Assembly (NCBI GenBank): GCA_032158295.1
Contig: CM063251.1
Coordinates: forward strand, 11,633,016 to 11,697,015
Reading direction: 5' to 3'
Origin: Pycnopodia helianthoides
Taxonomy: Eukaryota; Echinodermata; Asteroidea; Forcipulatida; Asteriidae
Length of the DNA stretch: 64,000 nt
Within the stretch, counting starts at the first letter, position 1, and each line of letters starts with the position of its first letter. A program made the position numbers and the translations under genes. The notes under the pieces were generated by a model. It did no database searches, was not told the DNA's origin, and was given only the letters and a program-made list of their open reading frames with translations. This document shows positions 21,201 to 27,290 of this stretch, piece by piece.

Positions 21201-23702
21201 GTATTGATTGGAGCAGGAATCGGTGTCACCCCGTTTGCATCCATTCTCCAGTCCATCATATACAGACACCATAGCATTCTAAATGAGTGTCCCAATTGCA
21301 CCCATTCCTGGGTGAACAAGGAGAGACAAGAGCGTGCCCTCAGAGTCAAAAAGGTACATATTCACATTTTAAATTTATTTATCAAACATCTATCTAGCAA
21401 AATAAGGGGTAAGATGCGGTATTAAGGTGGAACTAATACAAGGAGTTGCAAGGAGAAGCTGTTCAAAGGTTTATTCCCATATCTGCTGCCATTACAATTG
21501 TCCCCTGGTTCGAATCCCACTTTAGACCGGTAACCTTGCATGCATATAGATTGGGTTTCCAGTCCCTATCTGATTGTGTGGTTTTTTTGTTGTTGGGGGG
21601 TTTCCTCCCACATCTAAAACTAAGGTTTCTTCAATATCTTCTCTTCACAGGTATCTTCAGGTCATGGGGTTAAAGTGCAAGAAACTTTTGAGGGTCTCTT
21701 GATTTCATTACCAGAAAGATATAACAATAACAATAACGATAAAACATTTCAGGTTGATTTCATATGGTTGAACCGGAACTACATGGCCTTTGAATGGTTC
21801 GTGGACTTGCTCTTACATCTGGAGAATGAACAGAGTCACTACTCACTGGATCGCTTCTTGGATATCCACCTCTTCATGACCGGTATGAAACGCTTCGACG
21901 TGAAGAACATTGGCCTCCAGATGGCGCTAGACTTAGTCCACGAAAAGGAAGACCGCGATTTACTGACGGGACTCAGGACTAAACTGCAGGCCGGTCGACC
22001 TGACTGGAAAAAGGTATGCATTTAGGCTCTTTGCCTGAGCTTTGGGTTTCAGGCTTTTGTTGGAAGCCCATATGGAAAGTGCATGTTTTAAAAATTACCA
22101 ATGGAGCCAGAGCCAAAGTCATCATTTTGAAAAGAGATCTCTTATCCTATTGAACAAAGCTCCTCATACCTTGTAGAAATATAATGAGTGCTTGGAGACG
22201 CCCTTGGGTGTGATAAAGCACTATAAGAACTGCTTTTAATATGAAATTGGGCCCTGGTCACTTTCAGTAAATACGTGAGCAATTTAAATGTTGCGTTATT
22301 CTATTTCGCATTATAAATTGAAAACTCAACTTAACGCTTAATTTCACGGGCAATTAAATTTCTACCATTCAATTTAACGTTCCACTCGAACTGCATTTAA
22401 ATTCCCAGCAGCTTTTCACAGAAATCTTGTTGCGCCTACTCTGCTTAATTGAATGCCGATTTGGCATATCTAAAATGAACGCCTTATAGGTTTAATTGAA
22501 TATAATGCTAAATCAATTTTCATGCCCTCAAAGTGAAATTGAAAGACGGTTTCAACTGAAGAGGCAATCTGCTAAAAAAAGATCTGAAAACGGTTTTATA
22601 ATTGAAGGTCAGTGATACGCACTAGTAGACTTCATTGATACGTGGGAACTGCCCCTTTGCCATTTTGATCACTGTGCTATTGTTGAAAGGGCTTGGTCAC
22701 ACCTCTACAAAAAGTACTCAATTCCAGAATGGAAATAATCCCATAGGCCTGTGCAAAAATGTATGTCAAGGTTGTGTGTGTGTATTACTTCATTCTATCC
22801 TCTAATTTTCATCTAAAAAATCTGTCTAATCCTATAATAATGATCAAAATTATGAAAATATTTTTCAGGGTTTTATGTTCATTGATGATGTGCTTATTTC
22901 AATTGCTGCAGCCTGCAATCAAATTGGTGTTACTGTTTTGGCTGTTTTTTAAATGAATATTCTTGACTTGACATAATTTCAGACAGCGACATGAGACCGT
23001 GTTTAATTATTTCATTGTATTTCTTTTCATTAATGTTTCAATGTTCAATTGTTTCTCTTTGCTTTTTATTTCTTGTTACACTTTACGTATTTTGTGATAT
23101 GGTACATGCAGTTAATAATTAATGTTTTGCAATGCTTTTGTTGTGGCTTTTTCAGGTATTTCCCACATTCAACTTTAATTTGTTTTCTCCTTGCATTTTT
23201 AACATGCTTTTTAATTTAGTTTGCTTCCGTGTTTTTCAATGCTTTTGTTGTTTTGGCTTTTTGAGGTATTTCCCCCATTAAACTTTATTTTGTTTTCTTC
23301 CTGTATTTTAACTTGCTTTTTAATTTAGTCTGCTTCTGTGTTTAAGTACTTGGCTTTTCTCTGTACACTTTAAGTAATTTTCATATTTTAATATTTAAGT
23401 AGTATTATTGTCTAGTTTTTATAGTTATTTTTGCTTTGGAGAATTTTACATAAGATACCATATAAATGCCTTGTATTGTTATTATGATTTGCACTTTTTA
23501 ATCAGTAATATATCCAATCCTGTACTTGGTATTAAGAACTAAGAACAGTTTTGTTTCCTCCCATCAACAGCTCTTCGCCAAGCTCAAATCTGAGAAAAAG
23601 GGGAAGGTGTCAGTGTATTTCTGCGGGGCACCAGCACTGGGAGCAGTCATCAGCAACCACTGCGAAGACTTCAACTTTACATTCCACAAGGAAAGCTTCT
23701 AA
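1..23702 (+). CDS. NOX5: NADPH oxidase 5 (NOX5-like), 5'-partial, 14 exons
   Basis: Calcium-activated NADPH oxidase that moves electrons from cytosolic NADPH through FAD and two haems across the membrane to O2, making superoxide. Joined exons: 1-39, 4451-4571, 5974-6124, 12745-12952, 13812-14017, 14945-15145, 15800-15990, 16176-16370, 16535-16667, 18180-18610, 20252-20392, 21141-21353, 21753-22013, 23571-23702; all boundaries are GT-AG and phases match, giving about 873 residues in the window with no frame break. Order of parts: degenerate EF-hand 1, three canonical EF-hands, ferric-reductase membrane domain with two His pairs, HPFTLSSAP (FAD), GPYGTP and GAGIGVTPF (NADPH), CGAPALG, terminal Phe. 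EF-hands fused directly to a NOX core distinguish NOX5 from NOX1-4, and the lack of a peroxidase domain from DUOX. The start codon is upstream. The linker before the NADPH lobe is far longer than in human NOX5. Confidence 0.95.
125..1595 (-). mobile_element. 5'-truncated LINE (non-LTR retrotransposon), degenerate
   Basis: On the - strand 1590-1300 reads like reverse transcriptase: [19 protein letters not shown] and GVPQ, then YADDTVLY at 1379-1357. 917-639 gives the usual LINE ORF2 tail ([29 protein letters not shown]). In-frame stops (for example after the 1290s) show it is dead. The 3' end is an A/T-rich tail ending in ATGAA/ATTTC repeats at 120-165, as in CR1/L2/Jockey-type elements. It lies antisense in the first NOX5 intron of the window. 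Clade assignment is a guess. Confidence 0.82.
1611..3453. mobile_element. hAT-like fold-back DNA element
   Basis: Begins CAGGGGCGGATCC and ends ATCTGCCCTG, which are inverted and resemble the common CAGGGGCGGA hAT terminus; G and C runs flank both ends inside. No transposase is visible. The flanks (AGGGGTT / GGGGTTA) hint at a target duplication but are not a clean 8 bp. Confidence 0.65.
2340..3090. repeat. large inverted repeat, arms about 340 bp
   Basis: The arm 2340-2690 reappears reverse-complemented at about 2745-3090. Examples: AGCCCCATATAGGGTCAATCC against GGATTGGCCCTATTCATGGGGCT, and TACGATCTAATGGGGGCCAG against CTGGTCCCCATTAAAT. The centre is near 2715. If transcribed it could fold into a long imperfect hairpin. 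Confidence 0.82.
3454..4450. other. NOX5 intron remainder, no gene seen
   Basis: Unique-looking intron sequence with a C run at 4041-4052 and a T-rich tract before the acceptor at 4450. No coding or repeat family recognised. Confidence 0.5.
4451..4571 (+). CDS. NOX5: NOX5 exon: degenerate EF-hand 1
   Basis: Follows TTTTTTCCAG and ends AAT|GTAAGT. Reads [17 protein letters not shown], then [20 protein letters not shown], which aligns with the first, non-canonical EF-hand of NOX5 (WLQR...FxxIAGxDxxI). The Ca2+ loop is shortened, as in human NOX5 EF1. Confidence 0.88.
5236..5281. repeat. perfect 15-bp hairpin
   Basis: AGTGTCATGCTATTA at 5236-5250 pairs exactly with TAATAGCATGACACT at 5267-5281 around a 16-base loop, inside a NOX5 intron. 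Confidence 0.8.
5790..5919. mobile_element. possible hAT-like element end
   Basis: A run of GAGTAC words ends in GAGTACTACAACACTG, which resembles the CAGTGTTGTAGTACTC terminus seen on some hAT elements. The other end was not found, so this is a weak call. Confidence 0.3.
5974..6124 (+). CDS. NOX5: NOX5 exon: EF-hand 2
   Basis: Acceptor CTTACTGCAG, donor ATC|GTAAGT. Encodes [11 protein letters not shown] and a full 12-residue EF loop, [12 protein letters not shown], then the helix FFFDVYDLD that begins EF-hand 3. The last base is completed to Gln in the next exon. Confidence 0.93.
6190..6222. repeat. (GTT)n microsatellite
   Basis: About eleven GTT units, followed at 6262-6290 by an A run, next to the left end of the decayed transposon. 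Confidence 0.9.
6795..7062 (+). pseudogene. THAP domain remnant, frameshifted
   Basis: Three reading frames in succession give the parts of one THAP zinc finger: [17 protein letters not shown] (6798-6845), then RFFNFPRN and [18 protein letters not shown] (6843-6930), then [13 protein letters not shown] and [11 protein letters not shown] (6928-7060). These fit C-x4-C ... FP ... W ... C-x2-H-F and the closing (A)VPT box of THAP domains. The first frame change is at the T run 6843-6850, the second near 6925-6930, and a TGA ends it. THAP is a DNA-binding fold of P/Kolobok transposases and of host THAP proteins. Its place within an inverted-repeat element favours a transposase, but no catalytic part was found. 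Confidence 0.72.
8377..9140 (-). pseudogene. P2X7-type cysteine-rich intracellular domain, two-exon pseudogene
   Basis: Exon A (9140-8915, after CTATACAG, before GTAAGTATG) reads [21 protein letters not shown], then after a one-base shift VHPRL, FEAVCLQ and [17 protein letters not shown]. Exon B (8542-8377, after a long TC tract ending CTCCAG) reads KY, a TGA, then [39 protein letters not shown] and a TAG. The C-x2-C, CC, HP-F-VCL, YRQ-VRW and LPSC-IR--FP landmarks are those of the zinc-binding C-terminal 'ballast' domain of P2X7 and of the many channel-less relatives in marine invertebrates. The TGA fits CGA to TGA decay. Frame breaks in exon A and the nonsense codon show it is dead. An N-terminal part, if any, was not found. 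Confidence 0.7.
10071..10211. mobile_element. palindromic MITE nested in the larger element
   Basis: GGGGTCGATTTCACAAA at the left is inverted at the right (TTTGTGAAATCGGCCT). Between them are palindromic words around GGACTAGTCC and GACTAGTC. A right-end fragment recurs near 35785-35815 (AGTCTTATCTCTTTGTGA). Non-autonomous. Confidence 0.75.
11085..11172. repeat. A-rich and (AAT)n low-complexity tract
   Basis: C run, A run, (ATA/AAT)n and AAATAAAT words. Long ORFs over it on both strands are low-complexity artefacts. Confidence 0.85.
11659..12143. mobile_element. hAT-superfamily MITE with perfect 8-bp target duplication
   Basis: The element starts CAGCGGCGGCAC and ends GCGCCGCCGCTG, and is flanked on both sides by GTTCCTGC (11651-11658 and 12144-12151). 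TIRs beginning CAG with an 8-bp duplication are diagnostic of hAT. It is 485 bp, with G and C runs inside each end and an internal inverted stem (GATGGATGAAATTGAGTTTA near 11947 against TAAACTCAATTTCCGCCATC near 12017). No transposase. Confidence 0.92.
12745..12952 (+). CDS. NOX5: NOX5 exon: EF-hands 3 and 4
   Basis: Acceptor AATGACAG, donor AAAGG|GGTGTG region. The split loop [12 protein letters not shown] (EF3) is completed here, followed by [12 protein letters not shown] (EF4). Both have Asp/Asn at loop positions 1, 3 and 5, Gly at 6 and Glu at 12, so both should bind Ca2+. A 6.6-kb intron filled by a decayed transposon precedes it. Confidence 0.94.
12953..13811. other. NOX5 intron, nothing recognised
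   Basis: AT-rich intron with short T runs; no repeat family or ORF of note. Confidence 0.5.
13812..14017 (+). CDS. NOX5: NOX5 exon: pre-membrane segment and first membrane helix
   Basis: Acceptor GTTCATAG, donor ATTG|GTAAGT. Encodes a basic stretch ([18 protein letters not shown]) then the hydrophobic segment [20 protein letters not shown], which is the first transmembrane helix of the ferric-reductase-like domain. Confidence 0.92.
14085..14640. repeat. GT-rich diverged repeat in a NOX5 intron
   Basis: GTGTACAAAACCAATGGGG (14248) and GTGTACAAACCAATCGGGAC (14536) are direct repeats about 290 bp apart, each near a GACGTC word and a GAGTGTGT word. Suggests a diverged tandem duplication; no family known to me. 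Confidence 0.5.
14945..15145 (+). CDS. NOX5: NOX5 exon: haem-binding helix (His pair 1)
   Basis: Acceptor GCATGGCAG, donor GCCC|GTAAGT. Encodes [24 protein letters not shown] and [19 protein letters not shown]. Two His 14 positions apart match the H-x13-H haem pair in TM3 of NOX enzymes. Confidence 0.95.
15146..15799. other. NOX5 intron, nothing recognised
   Basis: Contains a G run at 15311-15320 and T runs near 15590-15610; otherwise unremarkable. Confidence 0.5.
15800..15990 (+). CDS. NOX5: NOX5 exon: extracellular loop and TM4
   Basis: Acceptor CCGTATAG, donor TTTGAG|GTCTGT. Encodes a loop, the hydrophobic run [19 protein letters not shown] and the NOX signature FVRRSGHFE before TM5. Confidence 0.92.
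16176..16370 (+). CDS. NOX5: NOX5 exon: TM5 haem His pair 2 and TM6
   Basis: Acceptor TTTCTCAG, donor TCTGGC|GTGAGT. Encodes [20 protein letters not shown] followed by GPRFW: a second His pair for haem. The next helix ([11 protein letters not shown]) and KEVNLLPSG lead into the cytosolic dehydrogenase domain. Confidence 0.95.
16535..16667 (+). CDS. NOX5: NOX5 exon: FAD-binding domain
   Basis: Acceptor TTTATACAG, donor AATGG|GTGCGT. Encodes [20 protein letters not shown] and the FAD motif [13 protein letters not shown], matching the HPFTISSAP motif of NOX proteins. Confidence 0.96.
17730..17990. repeat. dispersed repeat fragment shared with 45200-45310
   Basis: TTGATTGCCACAATCAAAATAAG ... 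ATATCAACTTCCACAAAATCTCC ... AAAAACTATTTTCTTCC matches 45208-45300 in order and orientation. The copy here also ends in TGATGACGTCACGGGGC, a CRE-like word. Family not identified. Confidence 0.6.
18180..18610 (+). CDS. NOX5: NOX5 exon: end of FAD domain and expanded acidic linker
   Basis: Acceptor TTTTCGTAG, donor AAAAGT|GTAAGT. The first ~22 residues ([19 protein letters not shown]) are conserved NOX core. The remaining ~120 are hydrophilic, Ser/Asp/Glu-rich with one basic patch ([13 protein letters not shown]) and have no counterpart I recognise in human NOX5. Reading on past the donor stays open to a stop at 18683-18685. Confidence 0.88.
19271..19660. mobile_element. TIR element (MITE) with central hairpin
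   Basis: Left end TTAAAGGCAAAGTATACC, right end GTGTACCTTCCCTTTAGG (inverted, imperfect). In the middle ATCTGAGAAACG (about 19451) pairs with CGTTTCTCAGAT (about 19479). In a NOX5 intron. Confidence 0.65.
19793..20145. mobile_element. TTAAAGGCAGTGGA-type MITE, copy 1
   Basis: 22-bp TIRs: AAAGGCAGTGGATACTTTTG on the left, inverted on the right as CAAAAGTATATCCTGCCTTT. It aligns along its length with 24672-25053. I recall this family as abundant in sea stars. Confidence 0.8.
20252..20392 (+). CDS. NOX5: NOX5 exon: second half of the linker
   Basis: Acceptor TTTTTTAG, donor ACACGA|GTAGGT, phase 0 on both sides, 47 residues ([14 protein letters not shown] ... [11 protein letters not shown]). 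It joins the linker to [11 protein letters not shown] cassette of exactly 47 codons could be skipped without changing frame. The phase fit supports it; homology is weak. Confidence 0.75.
20393..21140. other. NOX5 intron, mostly unassigned
   Basis: A fragment near 20985-21050 has the 'GGGTTTTCCTTCC...' wording of the SINE family seen at 30640, 39880 and 43560. Nothing else recognised. Confidence 0.4.
21141..21353 (+). CDS. NOX5: NOX5 exon: NADPH-binding lobe, first part
   Basis: Acceptor TTGTTTAG, donor AAAAAG|GTACAT. Encodes [11 protein letters not shown] and the pyridine-nucleotide motif [18 protein letters not shown], then CPNCTHSW, typical of NOX5. Confidence 0.96.
21490..21630 (+). repeat. 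tRNA-derived SINE fragment (TTTTCCTCCCACATCTAAAACT family)
   Basis: GGTTCGAATCCCAC (B-box-like), then TGGGTTTCCAGTCCC and TTTCCTCCCACATCTAAAAC, as in the copies near 30650-30790, 39870-40040 and (-) 43460-43640. Confidence 0.65.
21753..22013 (+). CDS. NOX5: NOX5 exon: NADPH-binding lobe, middle
   Basis: Acceptor ACATTTCAG, donor AAAAAG|GTATGC. Encodes [42 protein letters not shown] and [10 protein letters not shown], a continuous match to the NOX5 NAD domain. Confidence 0.96.
22155..22245 (+). repeat. SINE 3' end fragment
   Basis: AGTGCTTGGAGACGCCCTTGG and GTGATAAAGCACTATAAGAA match the tail of the tRNA-SINE at 29350-29640. Confidence 0.6.
23124..23343 (+). repeat. two-unit tandem duplication, unit about 110 bp
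   Basis: GTTTTGCAATGCTTTTGTTG ... TTTAATTTAGTTTGCTTCCGT (23124-23229) is followed at once by GTTTTTCAATGCTTTTGTTG ... TTTAATTTAGTCTGCTTCTGT (23230-23343). In the last NOX5 intron. Confidence 0.85.
23571..23702 (+). CDS. NOX5: NOX5 last exon: NADPH lobe end and stop
   Basis: Acceptor CATCAACAG. Encodes [31 protein letters not shown] and FHKESF followed by TAA. The CG motif and the C-terminal aromatic residue are conserved in the NOX family. Confidence 0.96.
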   Translation, partial: LFAKLKSEKKGKVSVYFCGAPALGAVISNHCEDFNFTFHKESF

Positions 23703-23729
23703 AGATCACAGAGAATCACAGAGAGAGAA

Positions 23730-24205
23730 AGATGGACCCCCACAGCATGGATTCCTTGCTTGACAGGATTCAGCAGCGAGCAATTAATCTAGTACAAGAT
23801 CAGGCATCATCCCTTGAACCTCTCTCTGTTAGATGCTTTGTCTCTTCGTTAAGTCTCTTTTACAGGTACTTTCATGGTATGTGTGCAGGTCTTTCCCTTG
23901 TTGTCCCTTCTGTACACACCTTCACTCGTAGCACATTCTTTGCCACATTTTCTCACCCCTTTACTGTATCAGTTCCAAAGGCCAATACTGTGAGATATAT
24001 ACGAATAGCTTTTTCCTCCGTACTGCTGCACTTTGAACTCCCTACCTGTATCTTGTTTTCCACCATCTTGCAATCTATCCCAGTTTAAGAGGAATGTGAA
24101 AAAATGTCTTCTCTCGCTTTAAATTGTCTTTTTCTCTTGTAGCCTTCAACTTAGAGTGGCCCTTTGGCCTTGTGTTGGGCATATGTCATAAAAAAACTCC
24201 AAAAA
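23730..24205 (+). mobile_element. LINE 3' fragment just after the NOX5 stop codon
   Basis: From 23732 the + frame reads LLDRIQQRAINLVQD, SLSLFYRYFHG, VPSVHTFTRSTFFATFSHPF, VPKANTVRYIRIAF and LPTCIL, the usual C-terminal wording of LINE ORF2 proteins, with a stop at 24086-24088. The end near 24205 is A-rich. It begins about 30 bases after the NOX5 stop, so it forms most of the proximal 3' UTR. Confidence 0.75.
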
Positions 24206-24224
24206 AACCCACACCTTTTACATG

Positions 24225-24400
24225 GAGAAAGGACAAGTTGGTAAATACAACATAACTGTGGTCCCACTTAAGAATGTGGGGGTTGTTGGTTCAAATCCCA
24301 TCCGAGTAGTGTGCCTATGGATTTCTTTTCTGTGGGATTCAGAAAGCACGAAGTATACAAAAGCACGAAGTATACAGTGCTTATCACACATTAGTGTAGG
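24225..24400 (+). repeat. tRNA-like SINE fragment
   Basis: GGGGGTTGTTGGTTCAAATCC is B-box-like, followed by GTGCCTATGGATTTCTTTTC, which recurs near 36045-36105 (GGGTTTGAATCTCACCCG, GCCAATGGATTTTTTTCAC) and near 36250-36320. Confidence 0.55.
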
Positions 24401-24671
24401 GTAAAACCAGAAATATTTATCTTTATCCACAATGCAATTATTACGCCTTCCAACAACATGTGACTAATTTCTTGGCCCTAATCACTACATTTTTTTGTTT
24501 TAAGTCACCAGTCTGATTCTGATCTTCCAGGGTTAGCACCAAACTTCTGTAGTGGCTGTGTGTTACGCAAATAATGCTTAGTAGTATGAATACCAATGCA
24601 CACACTTTTTGAAAAACATTGAAAAACAATTGGTACAACAAGTTTTCTGCTACCGTAGGCATTGTTTTATA

Positions 24672-25053
24672 TTAAAGGCAGTAGATACTTTTGGTAATTA
24701 CTCAAGAAATACATTACCATAAAAACTTACTTGGTAAGGAGCACCTGAGAGCTGCTGATGGTATTAAAACATTGTGAGAAATGACTCCCTCTGAAGTAAT
24801 GTAGTTTTTGAGAAAGAGGTAATATCTCACTGAAATATTTGAATCTGGGAAAGACTGCCTGAAGCCTTTCTCAGGCATTTGAAAGCACACAAATCTACAC
24901 AAGGGCGTTTTTTCCTTCCATTATTTTCTTGCAACTTTGATGACCAATTGTGCCCAAATTTTCACAGGTTTGTCATTTGATGCATATGTTGGGATACATC
25001 AAGTGAGGATACTAGTCTTTGACAATTACCAAAAGTTATATTCTGCCATTAAA
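24672..25053. mobile_element. TTAAAGGCAGTGGA-type MITE, copy 2
   Basis: Same ends and body as 19793-20145 (for example AGGAGCACCTGAGAGCTGCT and TTTGATGCATATGTTGGGAT), in the same orientation, with an extra short palindrome (GCCTGAAGCCTTTCTCAGGC) in the middle. Lies downstream of NOX5. Confidence 0.8.
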
Positions 25054-25079
25054 ATGTTATTACATTTCAGTGTGTTTGC

Positions 25080-25085
25080 AATAAA
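25080..25085 (+). promoter_or_regulatory. candidate NOX5 poly(A) signal
   Basis: First AATAAA found downstream of the NOX5 stop, about 1.4 kb away; another is at 25429-25434. Choice uncertain, and a variant hexamer nearer the stop is possible. Confidence 0.3.
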
Positions 25086-26090
25086 TATCCTAAACTGTTG
25101 ATTCAATCAAGAAGCTCATTTTCCAGTGAATACAAAAAGATCTCCATTTCAAGAAATGCTGATTTTATTTTAATATAAACAAGTAATTTCTAAGATGTAT
25201 GTCTACTGTCATAAAGCAAATATAGATTTTTCAATATTATACTCTTTATTTTTGTATAAATTATAGATGCATGAAGCAATCATTAGCTTAAGAATAACTT
25301 TTATTGAAGTGCCTTTTTCAATGTTTGTTTAAAAAAACATTCTTAGCATTTTACCAACACAATATTCTGTGCTGCCGACAACATCCATGCATGTGTTTAT
25401 TTTTTTTTATTATTCTATTAAATTGTTAAATAAAGCCGTTTCTTACAAAGAAGCTTGTAGATTAAATTAGTTTTGATATGTAGATGATATATATATTTTT
25501 TGTAATGTGCACATGATCAATGGACACTTGTCCCCAGGTTTTTTGTTTTTCTATTTTTCAAAAACATATTTTTGAGAATACTACAACAGGGTTTAACATT
25601 GCCTGAGCATGGAAACAATTAAGTGTACGGTACTTGTATTTGCATCAACACAAGTATTTGCCCTTAGGTTTTTCAGTGACTGGCCAGCAGGATGATTTAG
25701 CTTGTCCTTTTATAGTCAGCCAGCTGTTTTCACTGGTCCATGGTTCATATAAAACAGGGATGATTTCCAACACTGGACTCAAGTCAGCCGGACCACTTGG
25801 AGAGAATTTTGTCTGGTCCTCAGGTGTTTAAACTAGCATTTGGCATTTGGACCAAGATGTAATACTTTACACTTTACAACCTTATTTGTACGATGAGCTG
25901 GTCTAGATTTGTTAACAAGTACATGTATAGGTTCCAGTGCATCCAGGAATGATTAAGATTAATTTAGCTTGCGTTGGACCACACAGTGGATTGCCATCTC
26001 CATACTTTGTTGGTGAGAGTATTCAGTAAATGTCAATGATTATAGAACAGTGTAGCAGTAGTTACAGTTTTTGAGTTATCTACATGTATG
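25086..26090. other. intergenic, nothing recognised
   Basis: AT-rich spacer between the NOX5 and DHX29 tails; no repeat family identified. Confidence 0.5.
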
Positions 26091-26096
26091 CCCTGA

Positions 26097-26257
26097 TAGA
26101 CCTTATGCATTAACGTCAGCCATCTGCCATCTTAGAGGTAAACCAATGAGGAAACAATGGCAACGCTCAAATTTATTTGTATGTGTGGCGTACATGATGG
26201 ACCAATGAACAGCCTCTTTTTGACATCTAGGCGATGACGTCATATGCATAAGGTCTA
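26097..26257. mobile_element. small MITE, 161 bp
   Basis: Left end TAGACCTTATGCATTAACGTCA; right end TGACGTCATATGCATAAGGTCTA. The ends are inverted over about 22 bases. No ORF. Confidence 0.8.
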
Positions 26258-26309
26258 TTACCATCATCATTGAAACAGTGTTTTTATCATGAACAGTAAT
26301 ACATTAGTG

Positions 26310-26440
26310 TACTGTGGCAAGTGGTCTAGTGCATCGACTTACGTTCTGATGGCAGAGTCACCGGAGGTGGGTTCAAATCCTGTTCATGACACTTGTGTCC
26401 TTGGTCAAGACACTTTACTACAGCTGCTTCTTAAGCCCGG
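26310..26440 (+). repeat. tRNA-derived SINE, head and proximal body
   Basis: GTGGTCTAGTGCATCGAC (A-box region), GTGGGTTCAAATCC (B box), then CACTTGTGTCCTTGGTCAAG and ACACTTTACTAC. Same family as 37865 and 48893. Confidence 0.75.
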
Positions 26441-26869
26441 ATCATACCCGACGCAAATGGCGAAAGCAAAGCGAACTTCCCTGCTTCACAACTGGGAAAA
26501 CAGTGGTATAGTGGTATATGATTGTTGGTTTCAGGTAATTTGCTTCACATTTGCTTTTGCGTGAAGTATGCACCGGGCTTTGTACAGGTATAAATGGGTA
26601 GCTGTGAGGCTAGAAAATTGTTGACATAAATGATTGGAAACCTGGGCTGTACTGTATAACTGTATATGTACATTGTATGCACTTGCGCTCTGATAGTGGC
26701 AATTTTTTTTTTATGAGAAAAGGTCCAGTACAAACAAACCAAGTTAATAACAATCTTACTGTGTGAAATCAAATCTAAAATAAGTTTAAATAGGATAAAT
26801 ATAATCGTTATTATTATTACTATTATTATTTTATATTTCTGGTGATGAATCCAATGATGCCACATAAGT

Positions 26870-27152
26870 TGAGCTTAATCATTGCAGCTCACAAGCATGA
26901 GGAAACCTGTAAACAAGGGTGCTTGCTATGTGAACCAGAAACACTGGGGTTAACCCCTACTCTTCCATAATAAGCACTCTGGGTTCTTTTACGTGCACTT
27001 CCAATCCTAGTACACAGGAACTACGGCTTACGGTCCCATCCAAAGGACAATGCAGCCTTGCTCAAGGACACAAGTGGCACGACTGCTGATCAGAATCACC
27101 AGAGCTCGAGTTCAGTGCTCTTTACCGCTCGGCCGAGACACGCCATAATCCC
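26870..27152 (-). repeat. tRNA-derived SINE, antisense
   Basis: Reverse strand: GGCCGAGCGGTAAAGAGCAC, GATCAGCAGTCGTGCC, CACTTGTGTCCTTGAGCAAG, then a body with GCACGTAAAAGAACCCAGAG. It lies just 3' of the DHX29 poly(A) site. Confidence 0.75.
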
Positions 27153-27198
27153 CTTGGTGGTTCCGAAGCATAGTTTTGGGGCTTTCTAGAGCATACAT

Positions 27199-27204
27199 TT
27201 TATT
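27199..27204 (-). promoter_or_regulatory. DHX29 poly(A) signal
   Basis: AATAAA on the - strand (TTTATT on +), about 40 bases after the DHX29 stop at 27241-27243. It implies a 3' UTR of only about 60 bases. Confidence 0.7.
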
Positions 27205-27240
27205 GGAATACATGTTTCCTCTTTGCCGTCAATGCCTCAA

Positions 27241-27290
27241 TCACCTCTCTGACTGGATGAGCTCCATTAGAATCTGGATGATCTTTTCAT
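27241..27290 (-). CDS. DHX29: DHX29 exon 30 and stop
   Basis: Acceptor TATGTTTAG. Reads [16 protein letters not shown] then TGA, matching the human tail NDKILQIITELIKTENN. Confidence 0.93.
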
